The notes under the pieces are model-generated. The model did no database searches and was not told where the DNA came from. It saw nothing but the letters and a program-made list of their open reading frames with translations. DNA of 64,000 nt from assembly GCA_031629035.1 (NCBI GenBank), contig JAVLUG010000009.1, forward strand, positions 1 to 64,000, read 5' to 3'. Source of the DNA: MVYY01 sp012517575 (GTDB lineage: Bacteria; Bacteroidota; Bacteroidia; Bacteroidales; Paludibacteraceae). The translations under genes and the position numbers were made by a program. Below, piece by piece: positions 9,065-17,338 of this stretch; the first letter of the stretch is position 1, and the number at the start of each line of letters is the position of its first letter.

Positions 9065-11032
9065 TCAATGCCCTGTTCCCTTCAGTGTAATGACTTTGTC
9101 AAGTGAAAGTCCACCACCGGATATGGTCAGCACAGCAGCATGTTCGCCTGAAATCGTCGGTTGATAAGTAACATAGATATTTGCGCCATTAACACTGTTG
9201 GCTGCACTTTGGGTAATGTTGGCAGCCGATACGGAAAACATTTCAGCTTGATCGCCGGTGAGAGTGAGAGTCAAATTGCCTGTTATTCCGTTTGTTTTAA
9301 TGTTGATCGCTTTCACCGAAGCCGTATTTATTTTTGTCGAAGGAAAAACCAGTTGTGACTGAATAACTCCCAGCTTAATTACTGCTTTGTTCGGATCTTC
9401 TATTTCCCCACCCATTAATTTGAAAGAAACCTGATCGGAGGTTTTGGAAATTTCTGTAATTGCTCGATTAATATTTGTTCCCGCCCAAGTTGTTGGCGTG
9501 AATGAGCCGCTTGTGAATGCTGTCCCGGGTGTGGCTGTCGAACCGCTCAGTGGTTGCAGGTAAACCCTCATGTGGCTGCTTGCAGTTTGAGAAGTACCGG
9601 TATAATTGTTGGGTTCATTGTTTTCCCATGCCGTTTGGTCATAATCGATGTGCCAAATGAGCATTCCTTCCGCAGGAAGATAAGCATCCCAACCGGTCTT
9701 TTTACGAAATTCGAGTACGAAAAACTCTGTTGGAGAGGGACTATTTCCTACCAAATTGTGAGTGGTGGCCGAAAGTAAATAGCTTTGCTGATGAGTGTTT
9801 GCAGGCTGAGTTGTGCCCTGATAAATAGGTTTCAATGTCAGATTACTTGGTGTATTCGCTTCTTCGGGAGTCAGCCAGGCTAAATAAAAACGGTCGTAAG
9901 CTGAATAAACGGGTGGAGTTCTTCCATCATTCAAATAATTGCCGGCATCCATAATGTCCCAATAGTCTAAAGTCGTTTTTTCTTCGGCAGTATGATAGTA
10001 ATCGGGTAACCCCAGCACGTGACCGAATTCATGGCAAAAAGTTCCCACTCCGCACATACTCGAACCGGAAGTTCCTTTCAGTTCAGAAGTACAAGCGTAA
10101 TCGTACAACCGGACGTCATCGAAAGTAACAGAAGCCACTGTTCCATCGTAAGTATAATCGGTTGAAGATTCCTGGCTGGTGTAAACTACCCAGCGGTGTG
10201 GCCACACAGTATTTTCATCTGCGCCTTCTGCCTCATTGTAGCCGGCGTAATAAACGAATATGTTGTCTATCAGTCCATCGTTATCGGTATCATATTGCGA
10301 AAAATCTACTCCGGCATTGTCGGCTGCCTTACAGGCATCAACAATCATTCGTGCCGGATCCACATCGTATCCATCCGCATCATTGGCCCCGTAAGTTTGC
10401 ATTGTTTTGGATAAAGTATAAGGGCCTACTACGTCAAATTCTGGAGAAAATTTTCCGTATGAGCTTGCCATAAAATAATCGCGTGCCGAACCAGTAGCGC
10501 CGTTGGCACTGTAACCGCTTTGATTCAGCAGGTTGGTAAAAGCCGATTGAGCAGAAGAGATTACAAAACTTTTATCTGAAAAATTTACCAAAATAACCAG
10601 AGAACGGGGAGAATTTGTGAGCGGGAAAGCGTTTTTTCGAACAGAAAGTTGTGGTTTTTGAAGTTGACGTATGGACGCTTTTACCCGCTGCAGAGAAACA
10701 TTGGAAGAGCTTTTCAGATTTTTCAAAAATTGAATATCATGGACAGAACGACCGGCTGCATCTCTGGCAATAACTTCACTTGGTTTAATTCTTCCGGCAG
10801 CATCCTGCGTAGCATACGTCCAGAAGCCTTTTGCATTTTGCTTCACCAAATAACCATCCGTAGTTGTCTTGATATGATGAAATTCATTGCCATTCAAGCG
10901 AATAGTCAGCACAGTTCCATCCGGTTGAGTTATTTGGACAGGAAATGGATAAGCTTTAACGGCACGAGTGAAAGTCAATGGCAACAGTGCCAGCAAAGAA
11001 ACAAGGAAAAGAGAAAGATAGCAATTCTTCAT
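9065..11032 (-). CDS. Secreted M6 family metalloprotease
   Basis: A zinc endopeptidase of the M6 (immune-inhibitor-A-like) family, 655 residues. A signal peptide covers about the first 27 residues (hydrophobic LSLFLVSLLALLPL, cleavage near RAVKA). The catalytic motif HEFGHVLGLPDYY is at about residue 334, matching HExxHxxGxxD with the zinc His pair and Glu. A propeptide-like region with the TTDGYLV element precedes the catalytic domain. The last ~100 residues form an Ig-like beta domain ending in ITLKGTGH. I see no recognisable type IX C-terminal signal, so it may stay in the periplasm or leave by another route. A TATCTTTG promoter element lies at 11148-11155 and a terminator follows the gene, so it is monocistronic. 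The substrate is unknown. Confidence 0.88.
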   Translation of the reverse strand: MKNCYLSLFLVSLLALLPLTFTRAVKAYPFPVQITQPDGTVLTIRLNGNEFHHIKTTTDGYLVKQNAKGFWTYATQDAAGRIKPSEVIARDAAGRSVHDIQFLKNLKSSSNVSLQRVKASIRQLQKPQLSVRKNAFPLTNSPRSLVILVNFSDKSFVISSAQSAFTNLLNQSGYSANGATGSARDYFMASSYGKFSPEFDVVGPYTLSKTMQTYGANDADGYDVDPARMIVDACKAADNAGVDFSQYDTDNDGLIDNIFVYYAGYNEAEGADENTVWPHRWVVYTSQESSTDYTYDGTVASVTFDDVRLYDYACTSELKGTSGSSMCGVGTFCHEFGHVLGLPDYYHTAEEKTTLDYWDIMDAGNYLNDGRTPPVYSAYDRFYLAWLTPEEANTPSNLTLKPIYQGTTQPANTHQQSYLLSATTHNLVGNSPSPTEFFVLEFRKKTGWDAYLPAEGMLIWHIDYDQTAWENNEPNNYTGTSQTASSHMRVYLQPLSGSTATPGTAFTSGSFTPTTWAGTNINRAITEISKTSDQVSFKLMGGEIEDPNKAVIKLGVIQSQLVFPSTKINTASVKAINIKTNGITGNLTLTLTGDQAEMFSVSAANITQSAANSVNGANIYVTYQPTISGEHAAVLTISGGGLSLDKVITLKGTGH

Positions 11033-11147
11033 TGGGCTTTAATTTTTTTGTTAAGAGATAAAGTCTGAAACACTTAACAAACTCATTGTGTTATTATTAA
11101 ATTAAATTGTTTCAGCATGATTAGTTTGTTTGAAAATATTAGGGTGG

Positions 11148-11155
11148 CAAAGATA
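11148..11155 (-). promoter_or_regulatory. Promoter -7 element of the M6 protease gene
   Basis: On the minus strand TATCTTTG matches the Bacteroidota -7 consensus TAnnTTTG exactly. The -33 region is AT-rich without a clear TTTG. It predicts an untranslated leader of about 110 nt. Confidence 0.55.
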
Positions 11156-11780
11156 ATAATAATTTTAAATTTAAAATGTTTTTATGAAAATATCTTGATT
11201 TTTAAAGAAATGTTTCATCATTTTTTTGAAATTAATTTTTACTGGAAAGATATTTACTCATTGTTTGGGTGAAAAGTCTTTTCAAATTTAAATATTTGAA
11301 TCCACTTGAATAAGTCTTATTTATCGGGAATGAACAAAAAATCAACTTGAGAATATAGTTTTTACAAAATTAATTTTCAGTATTTTGGACTTTTTAAAGC
11401 AGACTCATATTTTAAAATTTAAAAGAAAAAATTTTCAAGATATCTGGCATAAAAATAATTGAATAATTATAATTCAAGAGTTTTCAGAGGTTATTTTTTT
11501 AAGAATTTTTAAATACAATCACGCCGAGCAATTGTTTTAACTTTTACATTAACAATGTCAGCAATTGTGGTTTTATTAAGTGTAAGAATTATGATTCTTC
11601 AGTGAACCCACTAATATTCTGTCAGCGCGACGAAGAAAACAATGAAAGAATCGTGGAGCAAATATGTGAATTCAATTAATTGACAGTCAATCCCCTAATT
11701 TTAAATTTGTGTTATCTACCTTAAAATCATTTTATTTGTAACGATTTGCTATTGAACTAAGTACACTGCTAAAATCATAA

Positions 11781-11811
11781 TTGCTAAAATGCAACAATTT
11801 AGCTACCTTTG
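11781..11811 (+). promoter_or_regulatory. fabI promoter
   Basis: TTG (11781-11783), 20 nt, then TACCTTTG (11804-11811) fits the Bacteroidota primary sigma promoter TTTG-N19/20-TAnnTTTG. Transcription should start near 11818, about 70 nt before the fabI ATG. Confidence 0.75.
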
Positions 11812-11889
11812 CGTTCGATTTATTCATCATTAACAACCTTCTATACCGGTTTATTTTTAATTCTTCCGGTATGATTAAAATTAAAAACT

Positions 11890-12747
11890 ATGAGTAATAA
11901 TTTATTAGTAGGTAAAAGAGGAATTATTTTTGGCGCCCTGAACGATATGTCGATTGCGTGGAAAGTTGCTGAACGCGTTGTTGAAGAAGGTGCTACTGTT
12001 ACCTTGTCCAATACACCTATTGCAATACGTATGGGAACCATAAATGAGTTGGCGGAAAAAATCAATGCAAAAATTATTCCCGCCGATGCCACCAATCTTT
12101 CCGATTTGGAGCAAGTCTTTTCTCAATCGATGGAAATTTTGGGAGGAAAAATCGACTTTATACTCCATTCCATTGGCATGTCTCCAAATGTTCGGAAAAA
12201 AAAGCCTTATGATGATTTGGATTATGATTTGATGCATACAACGTTGGACATTTCGGCCATATCATTTCACAAAATGCTACAGACAGCAAAAAAAATGAAT
12301 GCCATCAATGACTGGGGTTCTGTAATAGCGCTTTCTTATATTGCTTCTCATCGAACTATGTATGGATACAACGACATGGCAGATGCAAAAGCCATGCTGG
12401 AATCCATAGCCAGAAACTTTGGATATATTTACGGAAGAGAACACAATGTGCGTATCAACACTATTTCTCAGTCGCCAACGCCAACTACTGCCGGAAGCGG
12501 AGTAAAGGGATTTGACAGTTTAATGGATTTTTCGGAACGTATGTCGCCACTGGGTAACGCCAGCGCAGATGATTGTGCCAACTATTGTGTGGTAATGTTC
12601 AGCGATCTGACACGCAAAGTAACCATGCAAAACCTCTTTCACGATGGAGGTTTTTCAAGTATGGGCATGAGTTATCGTGCATTGCAGCAATACAATAAGA
12701 GCTTTGAAGGAAGCCAAACTGACGACGGTAAAATTATTTACGGTTAA
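11890..12747 (+). CDS. fabI: Enoyl-[acyl-carrier-protein] reductase
   Basis: Reduces enoyl-ACP to acyl-ACP with NAD(P)H in the last step of each fatty acid elongation cycle. 285 residues, a little longer than E. coli FabI. The N-terminus has the FabI-type nucleotide fold (LVGKRGIIFGALNDMSIAW). The catalytic Tyr-x6-Lys appears as YNDMADAK, about residue 159-166, preceded by the second FabI tyrosine ten residues earlier (YIASHRTMYGY), which separates it from ordinary short-chain dehydrogenases. The C-terminus has the typical FHDGGFSSMGMS segment. It is monocistronic, with its own promoter at 11781-11811 and a shared terminator at 12773-12814. As in most genes here, there is no clear Shine-Dalgarno sequence. 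Confidence 0.97.
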   Translation: MSNNLLVGKRGIIFGALNDMSIAWKVAERVVEEGATVTLSNTPIAIRMGTINELAEKINAKIIPADATNLSDLEQVFSQSMEILGGKIDFILHSIGMSPNVRKKKPYDDLDYDLMHTTLDISAISFHKMLQTAKKMNAINDWGSVIALSYIASHRTMYGYNDMADAKAMLESIARNFGYIYGREHNVRINTISQSPTPTTAGSGVKGFDSLMDFSERMSPLGNASADDCANYCVVMFSDLTRKVTMQNLFHDGGFSSMGMSYRALQQYNKSFEGSQTDDGKIIYG

Positions 12748-12772
12748 CACGAACAAATTCAAAATTGATACT

Positions 12773-12814
12773 AAAAAGGGACAATCAACTTTTAAAGTAA
12801 ATTGCCCCTTTTTT
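12773..12814. terminator. Bidirectional terminator between fabI and the EF-G-like gene
   Basis: AAAAGGGACAAT pairs with ATTGCCCCTTTT with one mismatch around a 15-nt loop. A T-run follows on the plus strand and an A-run precedes it, so it can end transcripts of both convergent genes. Confidence 0.8.
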
Positions 12815-12836
12815 TCTTAAAAATACAAAGCTGAAA

Positions 12837-14996
12837 TTATTCTTCTTCTTTTTTGGAAGCCTCGTATTCTTTTAGCAATTTTTCCTGAATTTCGATGGGA
12901 ACGAGTTCGTAACTTGCAAATTTCATAACGAACGAAGCCCTTCCGCCTGTTAATGAACTTAATGTAGTGGAATAATTACTCAGTTCTTTCAGAGGAATTT
13001 TTGCCTGCAGTTTCTCAAACCCTTTTTCACTGTTCATGCCCATAATAACGGCACGACGGCTCTGTAAATCGCTCATCACATCTCCCAACCTGTCCGATGG
13101 AGTCATTACTATCACATCGTAAACCGGTTCCAGCAATTTTGGTCCCGCTTCTTTGAAAGCTTGCGCAAAAGCATTTCGTCCCGCTAATCGGAAAGAAATT
13201 TCGTTGGAATCAACCGGATGCATTTTCCCATCATAAACTATAACTCGGACGTCGCGTGCATAAGAGCCGGTTAGCGGACCTTGTTCCATGCGATCCATGA
13301 CACCTTTCAGAATCGCCGGTAAAAATCGTGCATCAATGGCGCCGCCAACAATACTGTTGACAAATACCAACTTTCCTCCCCATTCCAAATTTATTTCCTG
13401 AACATCACGAATACTAATTTTGTATTCCTGACCATTGAAACGATAAACATCCTGAATGGGAACATCTTCAAAATAAGGTTCAACGATTAAATGAACTTCA
13501 CCAAACTGGCCGGCGCCGCCTGATTGTTTTTTATGACGATAGTCAGCTCGTGCTTTTTTGGTAATGGTTTCACGATACGGAATTTTTGGTTCCTTAAACT
13601 CAATTTCTATTTTGTCGTTGTTTTCTACTCTCCATTTTAAGGTTCGCAAATGAAATTCTCCCTGACCATGCAGAATAGTTTGTTTCAGTTCTTTCGACTG
13701 TTCAACAATCCATGTGGGATCTTCTTCGTGCATCCGCGTCAGTATCTCGTTCAATTTTTCTTCATCAGCTTCCGATTTGGCTTTGATAGCCCGGCGATAT
13801 TTGGGTTCGGGATATTCTACTCCGACAAAGTCGTAATCGCATCCTTTCCCGTTCAAAGTATTTCCTGTACGGGTATCCTTTAATTTTACCGTTGCTCCGA
13901 AATCTCCGGCTGAAACTTCCTCCACCTTGTTGCGAATTTGTCCGGCAACGCTGAAAATCTGACTGATTCTTTCTTTCACTTCGCGGTTTACGTTGTAAAG
14001 ATCATCTCCTTCCTTCAATTTTCCACTCATAACCTTAAACAGAGAAATTTCTCCAATATGCGGCTCAACGTTTGTTTTAAAAACATAAATACTTGTTGGT
14101 CCATCAGGATTTGGATCTACACTTTTTCCATCTTTGGTTATAGGTCGTTTGCTGTCGGAAACGGATGGAGCTATACGCACCAAATAATCCATTAAAGTGC
14201 TTACGCCGGCATCATTGGCAGCAGAAACGCATATCACCGGGAAAATTCCTCTTTCGAGCACGCCGTTATATAAACCTTTATAAATTTCTTCATCCGACAA
14301 TATTCCTTCTTCAAAAAATTTCTCCATTAAACTTTCATCAAATTCTGCTGCAGATTCAATCAGACTGTTGTGAAGTTTTTGAGCTTTTTCTTTCTCCGAA
14401 TCGGGAATTTCGGTTACTTCTGGCGCACCGCCTTCAGCTTTGAAACGAAGCATTTTCATTTGCAGCACATCGATAACTGAATTAAATCCGCTTCCTGTCT
14501 GCAATGGATATTGCAACTGAATGACTTTGTTTCCAAAATTTTCTTTTAATTGTTCAATAGTATGTTCATAATCGGCTTTATCGTGATCCAATTGATTCAC
14601 TACAAACATGACGGGTTTATGGTTTTTTTCGGCATAAGAAAAATGGTTGTTGGTTCCAACTTCCACACCGTATTGAGCTCCCACAACAATCAATCCCATA
14701 TCAGTAACTTTCAGTGATGTTACCACTGCACCTATAAAATCATCAGACCCCGGACAATCAATAATATTAAGTTTATGTTGACGCCATTCAATTTGTGCCA
14801 ATGTAGGAAATACGGAATATCCATATTCCTTTTCTACCGGAAAATAGTCGCACACCGTGTTTTGATTGGCAATAGTGCCTCTACGTTTAATGATTCCACC
14901 CTCGAAAAGCATGGCTTCCACAAGGGTGGTTTTACCCGACCCAGAACTTCCCAATAAAGAAATATTCTTTATTTCATTAGGCTGATATACTTTCAT
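12837..14996 (-). CDS. EF-G-like translational GTPase (fusA paralogue)
   Basis: 719 residues with the five-domain layout of elongation factor G. The P-loop is GSSGSGKT (16-23), G3 is DCPGSDDF rather than DTPG, G4 is NQLD rather than NKxD, and a VSA stretch fits G5. The switch-I segment reads EKEYGYSVFPT where translocating EF-G has the invariant RGIT with its magnesium-coordinating Thr. Domain IV (YRHKKQSGGAGQFGEV) and domain V are intact. Divergent EF-G copies of this kind are common in Bacteroidota beside a canonical FusA; their role is uncertain, with recycling, a specialised translation role or ribosome protection all possible. It stands alone, with no str-operon genes near, which also argues against it being the main EF-G. 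It ends in an acidic/Lys tail. Confidence 0.85.
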   Translation of the reverse strand: MKVYQPNEIKNISLLGSSGSGKTTLVEAMLFEGGIIKRRGTIANQNTVCDYFPVEKEYGYSVFPTLAQIEWRQHKLNIIDCPGSDDFIGAVVTSLKVTDMGLIVVGAQYGVEVGTNNHFSYAEKNHKPVMFVVNQLDHDKADYEHTIEQLKENFGNKVIQLQYPLQTGSGFNSVIDVLQMKMLRFKAEGGAPEVTEIPDSEKEKAQKLHNSLIESAAEFDESLMEKFFEEGILSDEEIYKGLYNGVLERGIFPVICVSAANDAGVSTLMDYLVRIAPSVSDSKRPITKDGKSVDPNPDGPTSIYVFKTNVEPHIGEISLFKVMSGKLKEGDDLYNVNREVKERISQIFSVAGQIRNKVEEVSAGDFGATVKLKDTRTGNTLNGKGCDYDFVGVEYPEPKYRRAIKAKSEADEEKLNEILTRMHEEDPTWIVEQSKELKQTILHGQGEFHLRTLKWRVENNDKIEIEFKEPKIPYRETITKKARADYRHKKQSGGAGQFGEVHLIVEPYFEDVPIQDVYRFNGQEYKISIRDVQEINLEWGGKLVFVNSIVGGAIDARFLPAILKGVMDRMEQGPLTGSYARDVRVIVYDGKMHPVDSNEISFRLAGRNAFAQAFKEAGPKLLEPVYDVIVMTPSDRLGDVMSDLQSRRAVIMGMNSEKGFEKLQAKIPLKELSNYSTTLSSLTGGRASFVMKFASYELVPIEIQEKLLKEYEASKKEEE

Positions 14997-15256
14997 AACA
15001 TACTAATTTTTAATTGATTAATACTATAAAATTATGTTTTAACTTTGTAAAAATCGAATCGACAAGGTATAAAAAGAATGGTAATTTGCAGATAAAATTT
15101 TTATGTTATAAAACATTGTTTTAAAGCATAACTAAAGTATTGGTTTTCAAAAAGAAAAATCAGCATTCTAAATTAATTTCCGGCTTATCAAAATTTTGTT
15201 ATTCCCCTGATCTCGATTGTCCCTAAAAATTTTTTGCAAGAGCTCAGAAAATAGTG

Positions 15257-16138
15257 TTAATCAATGTCGATATGTTCAGCCAGAACAGGTTCATTCAAAA
15301 AAATTGTGGCAGAAGTCGAAAATTTTTCCACCGATTCGGTTGTCAGAAAGCGACAGGAAGCATTTTTAGTGCAAAGAGCGTCGATTTCGGGATGTCGGTT
15401 CAGGTAATCGTCGAGACTGGAAGCCACAATTTCTCCCTGCGAAACGATATTGATTTCGGGCGGAAGAATACTATTAATTTTATCCTGAAGCAAAGTATAA
15501 TGAGTGCAACCCAAGATGACTGTATCAATCTCCGGATCGGTCTGTAATAAATGATGTATATTTTTTCTGAAAAAATAATCGGCGCCGGGAGAATTATGTT
15601 CAAAGTTTTCGATGAGTGGAACCCACATGGGACAAGCTTCGGAAGAAAGGGTAATGGCATTTCCGTACAATTTTTGTATCTCGAGTCCGTAGGAATTTGA
15701 CTGAACTGTTCCCGGAGTGGCCAGCAATCCGACATGACCATTGTGTGTCAGCCTATCAACTATTTCTACTGTAGGCCGAATAATTCCCAGAACGCGCCTG
15801 CGGGGATCAATCTTAGGCAAATCATTTTGCTGAATGGTTCTTAATGCTTTGGCCGAAGCTGTGTTGCAAGCCAAAATCACCAAATGGGCACCCAATTCGA
15901 ACAACCGAACGACACATTCCAGCGTATATTTATAAACAATTTCAAAAGAACGTGTTCCGTAAGGAGTGCGGGCATTGTCGCCCAAATAAAGGTAATCGTA
16001 ATCGGGAAGTCTTTGGCGAATTTTCTCCAATATGGTTAAACCTCCGTATCCCGAATCGAAAATGCCAATCGGGCCGGGTGATGAAGGTAATTTCAATTTC
16101 AGAAACGAATTGTCTTTATTTGTTTGTAATTCACTCAT
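15257..16138 (-). CDS. murI: Glutamate racemase
   Basis: Interconverts L- and D-glutamate to supply D-Glu for peptidoglycan. 293 residues. The N-terminal IGIFDSGYGGLTIL, then LGDNARTPYGTRS, and the two catalytic cysteines in ACNTAS and GCTHYTLL, are all family-diagnostic. It lies 29 nt downstream of the M23 peptidase gene on the same strand, so the two cell-wall genes probably form an operon transcribed from the divergent promoter region before alaS. The C-terminal ~30 residues after the core are a lineage-specific extension. Confidence 0.96.
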   Translation of the reverse strand: MSELQTNKDNSFLKLKLPSSPGPIGIFDSGYGGLTILEKIRQRLPDYDYLYLGDNARTPYGTRSFEIVYKYTLECVVRLFELGAHLVILACNTASAKALRTIQQNDLPKIDPRRRVLGIIRPTVEIVDRLTHNGHVGLLATPGTVQSNSYGLEIQKLYGNAITLSSEACPMWVPLIENFEHNSPGADYFFRKNIHHLLQTDPEIDTVILGCTHYTLLQDKINSILPPEINIVSQGEIVASSLDDYLNRHPEIDALCTKNASCRFLTTESVEKFSTSATIFLNEPVLAEHIDID

Positions 16139-16167
16139 TCTATGATGTTTTTTGAAAAACCTTTTTG

Positions 16168-17136
16168 TTAATCCAGAACTTCTCCGAAGTTATTGCTCAT
16201 TTGTACCATTCTGTCATATTCTTCAGGCGACAAGTCGAGGAAATAATAATTTTGTGGATTCATAACCTGACCTTTGTAATGTACTTCGTAGTGTAGATGC
16301 GGAGCAGTGGACTTGCCTGTACTGCCTACGAGCCCAATGATGTCGCCACGTTTAACAGTTTGACCCGGTCTTACCTTGATGGCGCTTAAATGACCATATA
16401 AAGTTTCGTAACCAAATCCGTGATTAATCACTATACAATTTCCATACCCCTGTTCCCAGCCAGCATTTACGATAGTGCCATCACCAGTAGCATAAATATC
16501 GGTACCGGTAGGAGCAACGAAATCCATCCCTTCATGAAAACGCCGCGTATGGTAAACAGGATCGATGCGCCAACCATAACCTGATGCCATTCTTTTTAAA
16601 TCTTTGTTTAGCACCGGCTGAATGGCTGGAAGACATTGCAACATTTTTTCCCTGTTTTTTGTGAGGCTTACCAATTCGTCGTAAGAACGAGATTGAATAT
16701 AAATTTGCTTTTTCAGTGTGTTTAGCATTTTTGTTGTGCTAACGACAATTTCGGAATTCGTCATGTCGTAAAGCTGGTTGTAATAATCGGTGTTTGATGC
16801 AATCGCTTTTCTGACGGTAAACGGAATTGGTTCAGCTTGAAGTACAACACGATACAAGTTGTTGTCCCGCTCTTCCAAATCGGTCAAAACATCCTGAACT
16901 TCATTGAACTGACGCTGGAGCACCTTGTATTGAGCTTCCATTTTGTTTTTTTCTGCATATAATTCTCTTTCTTCAGGAGATTGTACAGTGGAGGCCAATA
17001 TGAAGAAGAAAACTGTCCCTGTTGCAATTCCGGTAAAAGCGTGAAGCAAAAAACGGCGGACTTTAAACCAGAAAGAATTTTCTATCGGTTCATAACTTAA
17101 AGTATCGGGATTGAAATGATATTTTTTCTTTGCCAT
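16168..17136 (-). CDS. Membrane-anchored M23 (LytM) peptidase
   Basis: A probable cell-wall endopeptidase of 322 residues from ATG 17136; an in-frame TTG lies upstream at 17145. A single transmembrane helix (about residues 31-50) is followed by a coiled coil of about 50 residues (ELYAEKNKMEAQY onward), then a C-terminal LytM domain. The zinc ligands are intact: HEGMD (first His and Asp) and HLHYE (HxH). The fold signatures GYGWRIDP and YGNCIVINHG are clear. Similar to septum or shape-related M23 proteins of Bacteroidota; the partner is unknown. Likely operon with murI downstream. Confidence 0.9.
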   Translation of the reverse strand: MAKKKYHFNPDTLSYEPIENSFWFKVRRFLLHAFTGIATGTVFFFILASTVQSPEERELYAEKNKMEAQYKVLQRQFNEVQDVLTDLEERDNNLYRVVLQAEPIPFTVRKAIASNTDYYNQLYDMTNSEIVVSTTKMLNTLKKQIYIQSRSYDELVSLTKNREKMLQCLPAIQPVLNKDLKRMASGYGWRIDPVYHTRRFHEGMDFVAPTGTDIYATGDGTIVNAGWEQGYGNCIVINHGFGYETLYGHLSAIKVRPGQTVKRGDIIGLVGSTGKSTAPHLHYEVHYKGQVMNPQNYYFLDLSPEEYDRMVQMSNNFGEVLD

Positions 17137-17231
17137 AGAAAACAATTTAGGAATATGAAAAAAGGCGCTAAAAATTTTAAAAAAGAATAGATAAATGAGA
17201 CAAATTCAACTTTTTATCAAGCATGATAGTG

Positions 17232-17259
17232 CAAAAATAATAAATTTGGCGTATTTTTG
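17232..17259. promoter_or_regulatory. Divergent -7 elements for alaS and the M23-murI operon
   Basis: TATTTTTG at 17252-17259 on the plus strand and its mirror CAAAAATA at 17232-17239 (TATTTTTG on the minus strand) both match TAnnTTTG. They are only 12 bp apart and point outward. Neither has a convincing TTTG at -33. Confidence 0.5.
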
Positions 17260-17338
17260 CAGACTTTATTTGAGATTATTAACCTTCGGTGAAATTTGCA
17301 TTCACTCAAAGGGAAATGGATTTAATTAATTTCACAAA

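Larger units (their letters stand above)
11033..11889. other. Long AT-rich divergent intergenic region
   Basis: This 857-bp stretch separates the divergent protease and fabI genes. Only the two promoters near its ends are supported (11148-11155 minus, 11781-11811 plus). The middle, about 11200-11750, is very AT-rich with no open frame of family resemblance. A 13-codon ORF near 11641 was dismissed. It may hold an unrecognised small RNA or a decayed gene, but nothing in the sequence shows it. Confidence 0.5.

Noticed and set aside
11641..11682. A 13-codon ORF in the long intergenic region before fabI
   Set aside because: No codon bias, no regulatory hairpin after it and no amino-acid pattern of a leader peptide.
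17260..17338. A T-box or leader-peptide regulator before alaS
   Set aside because: The leader is short and has no long stem, no terminator and no Ala-rich ORF.
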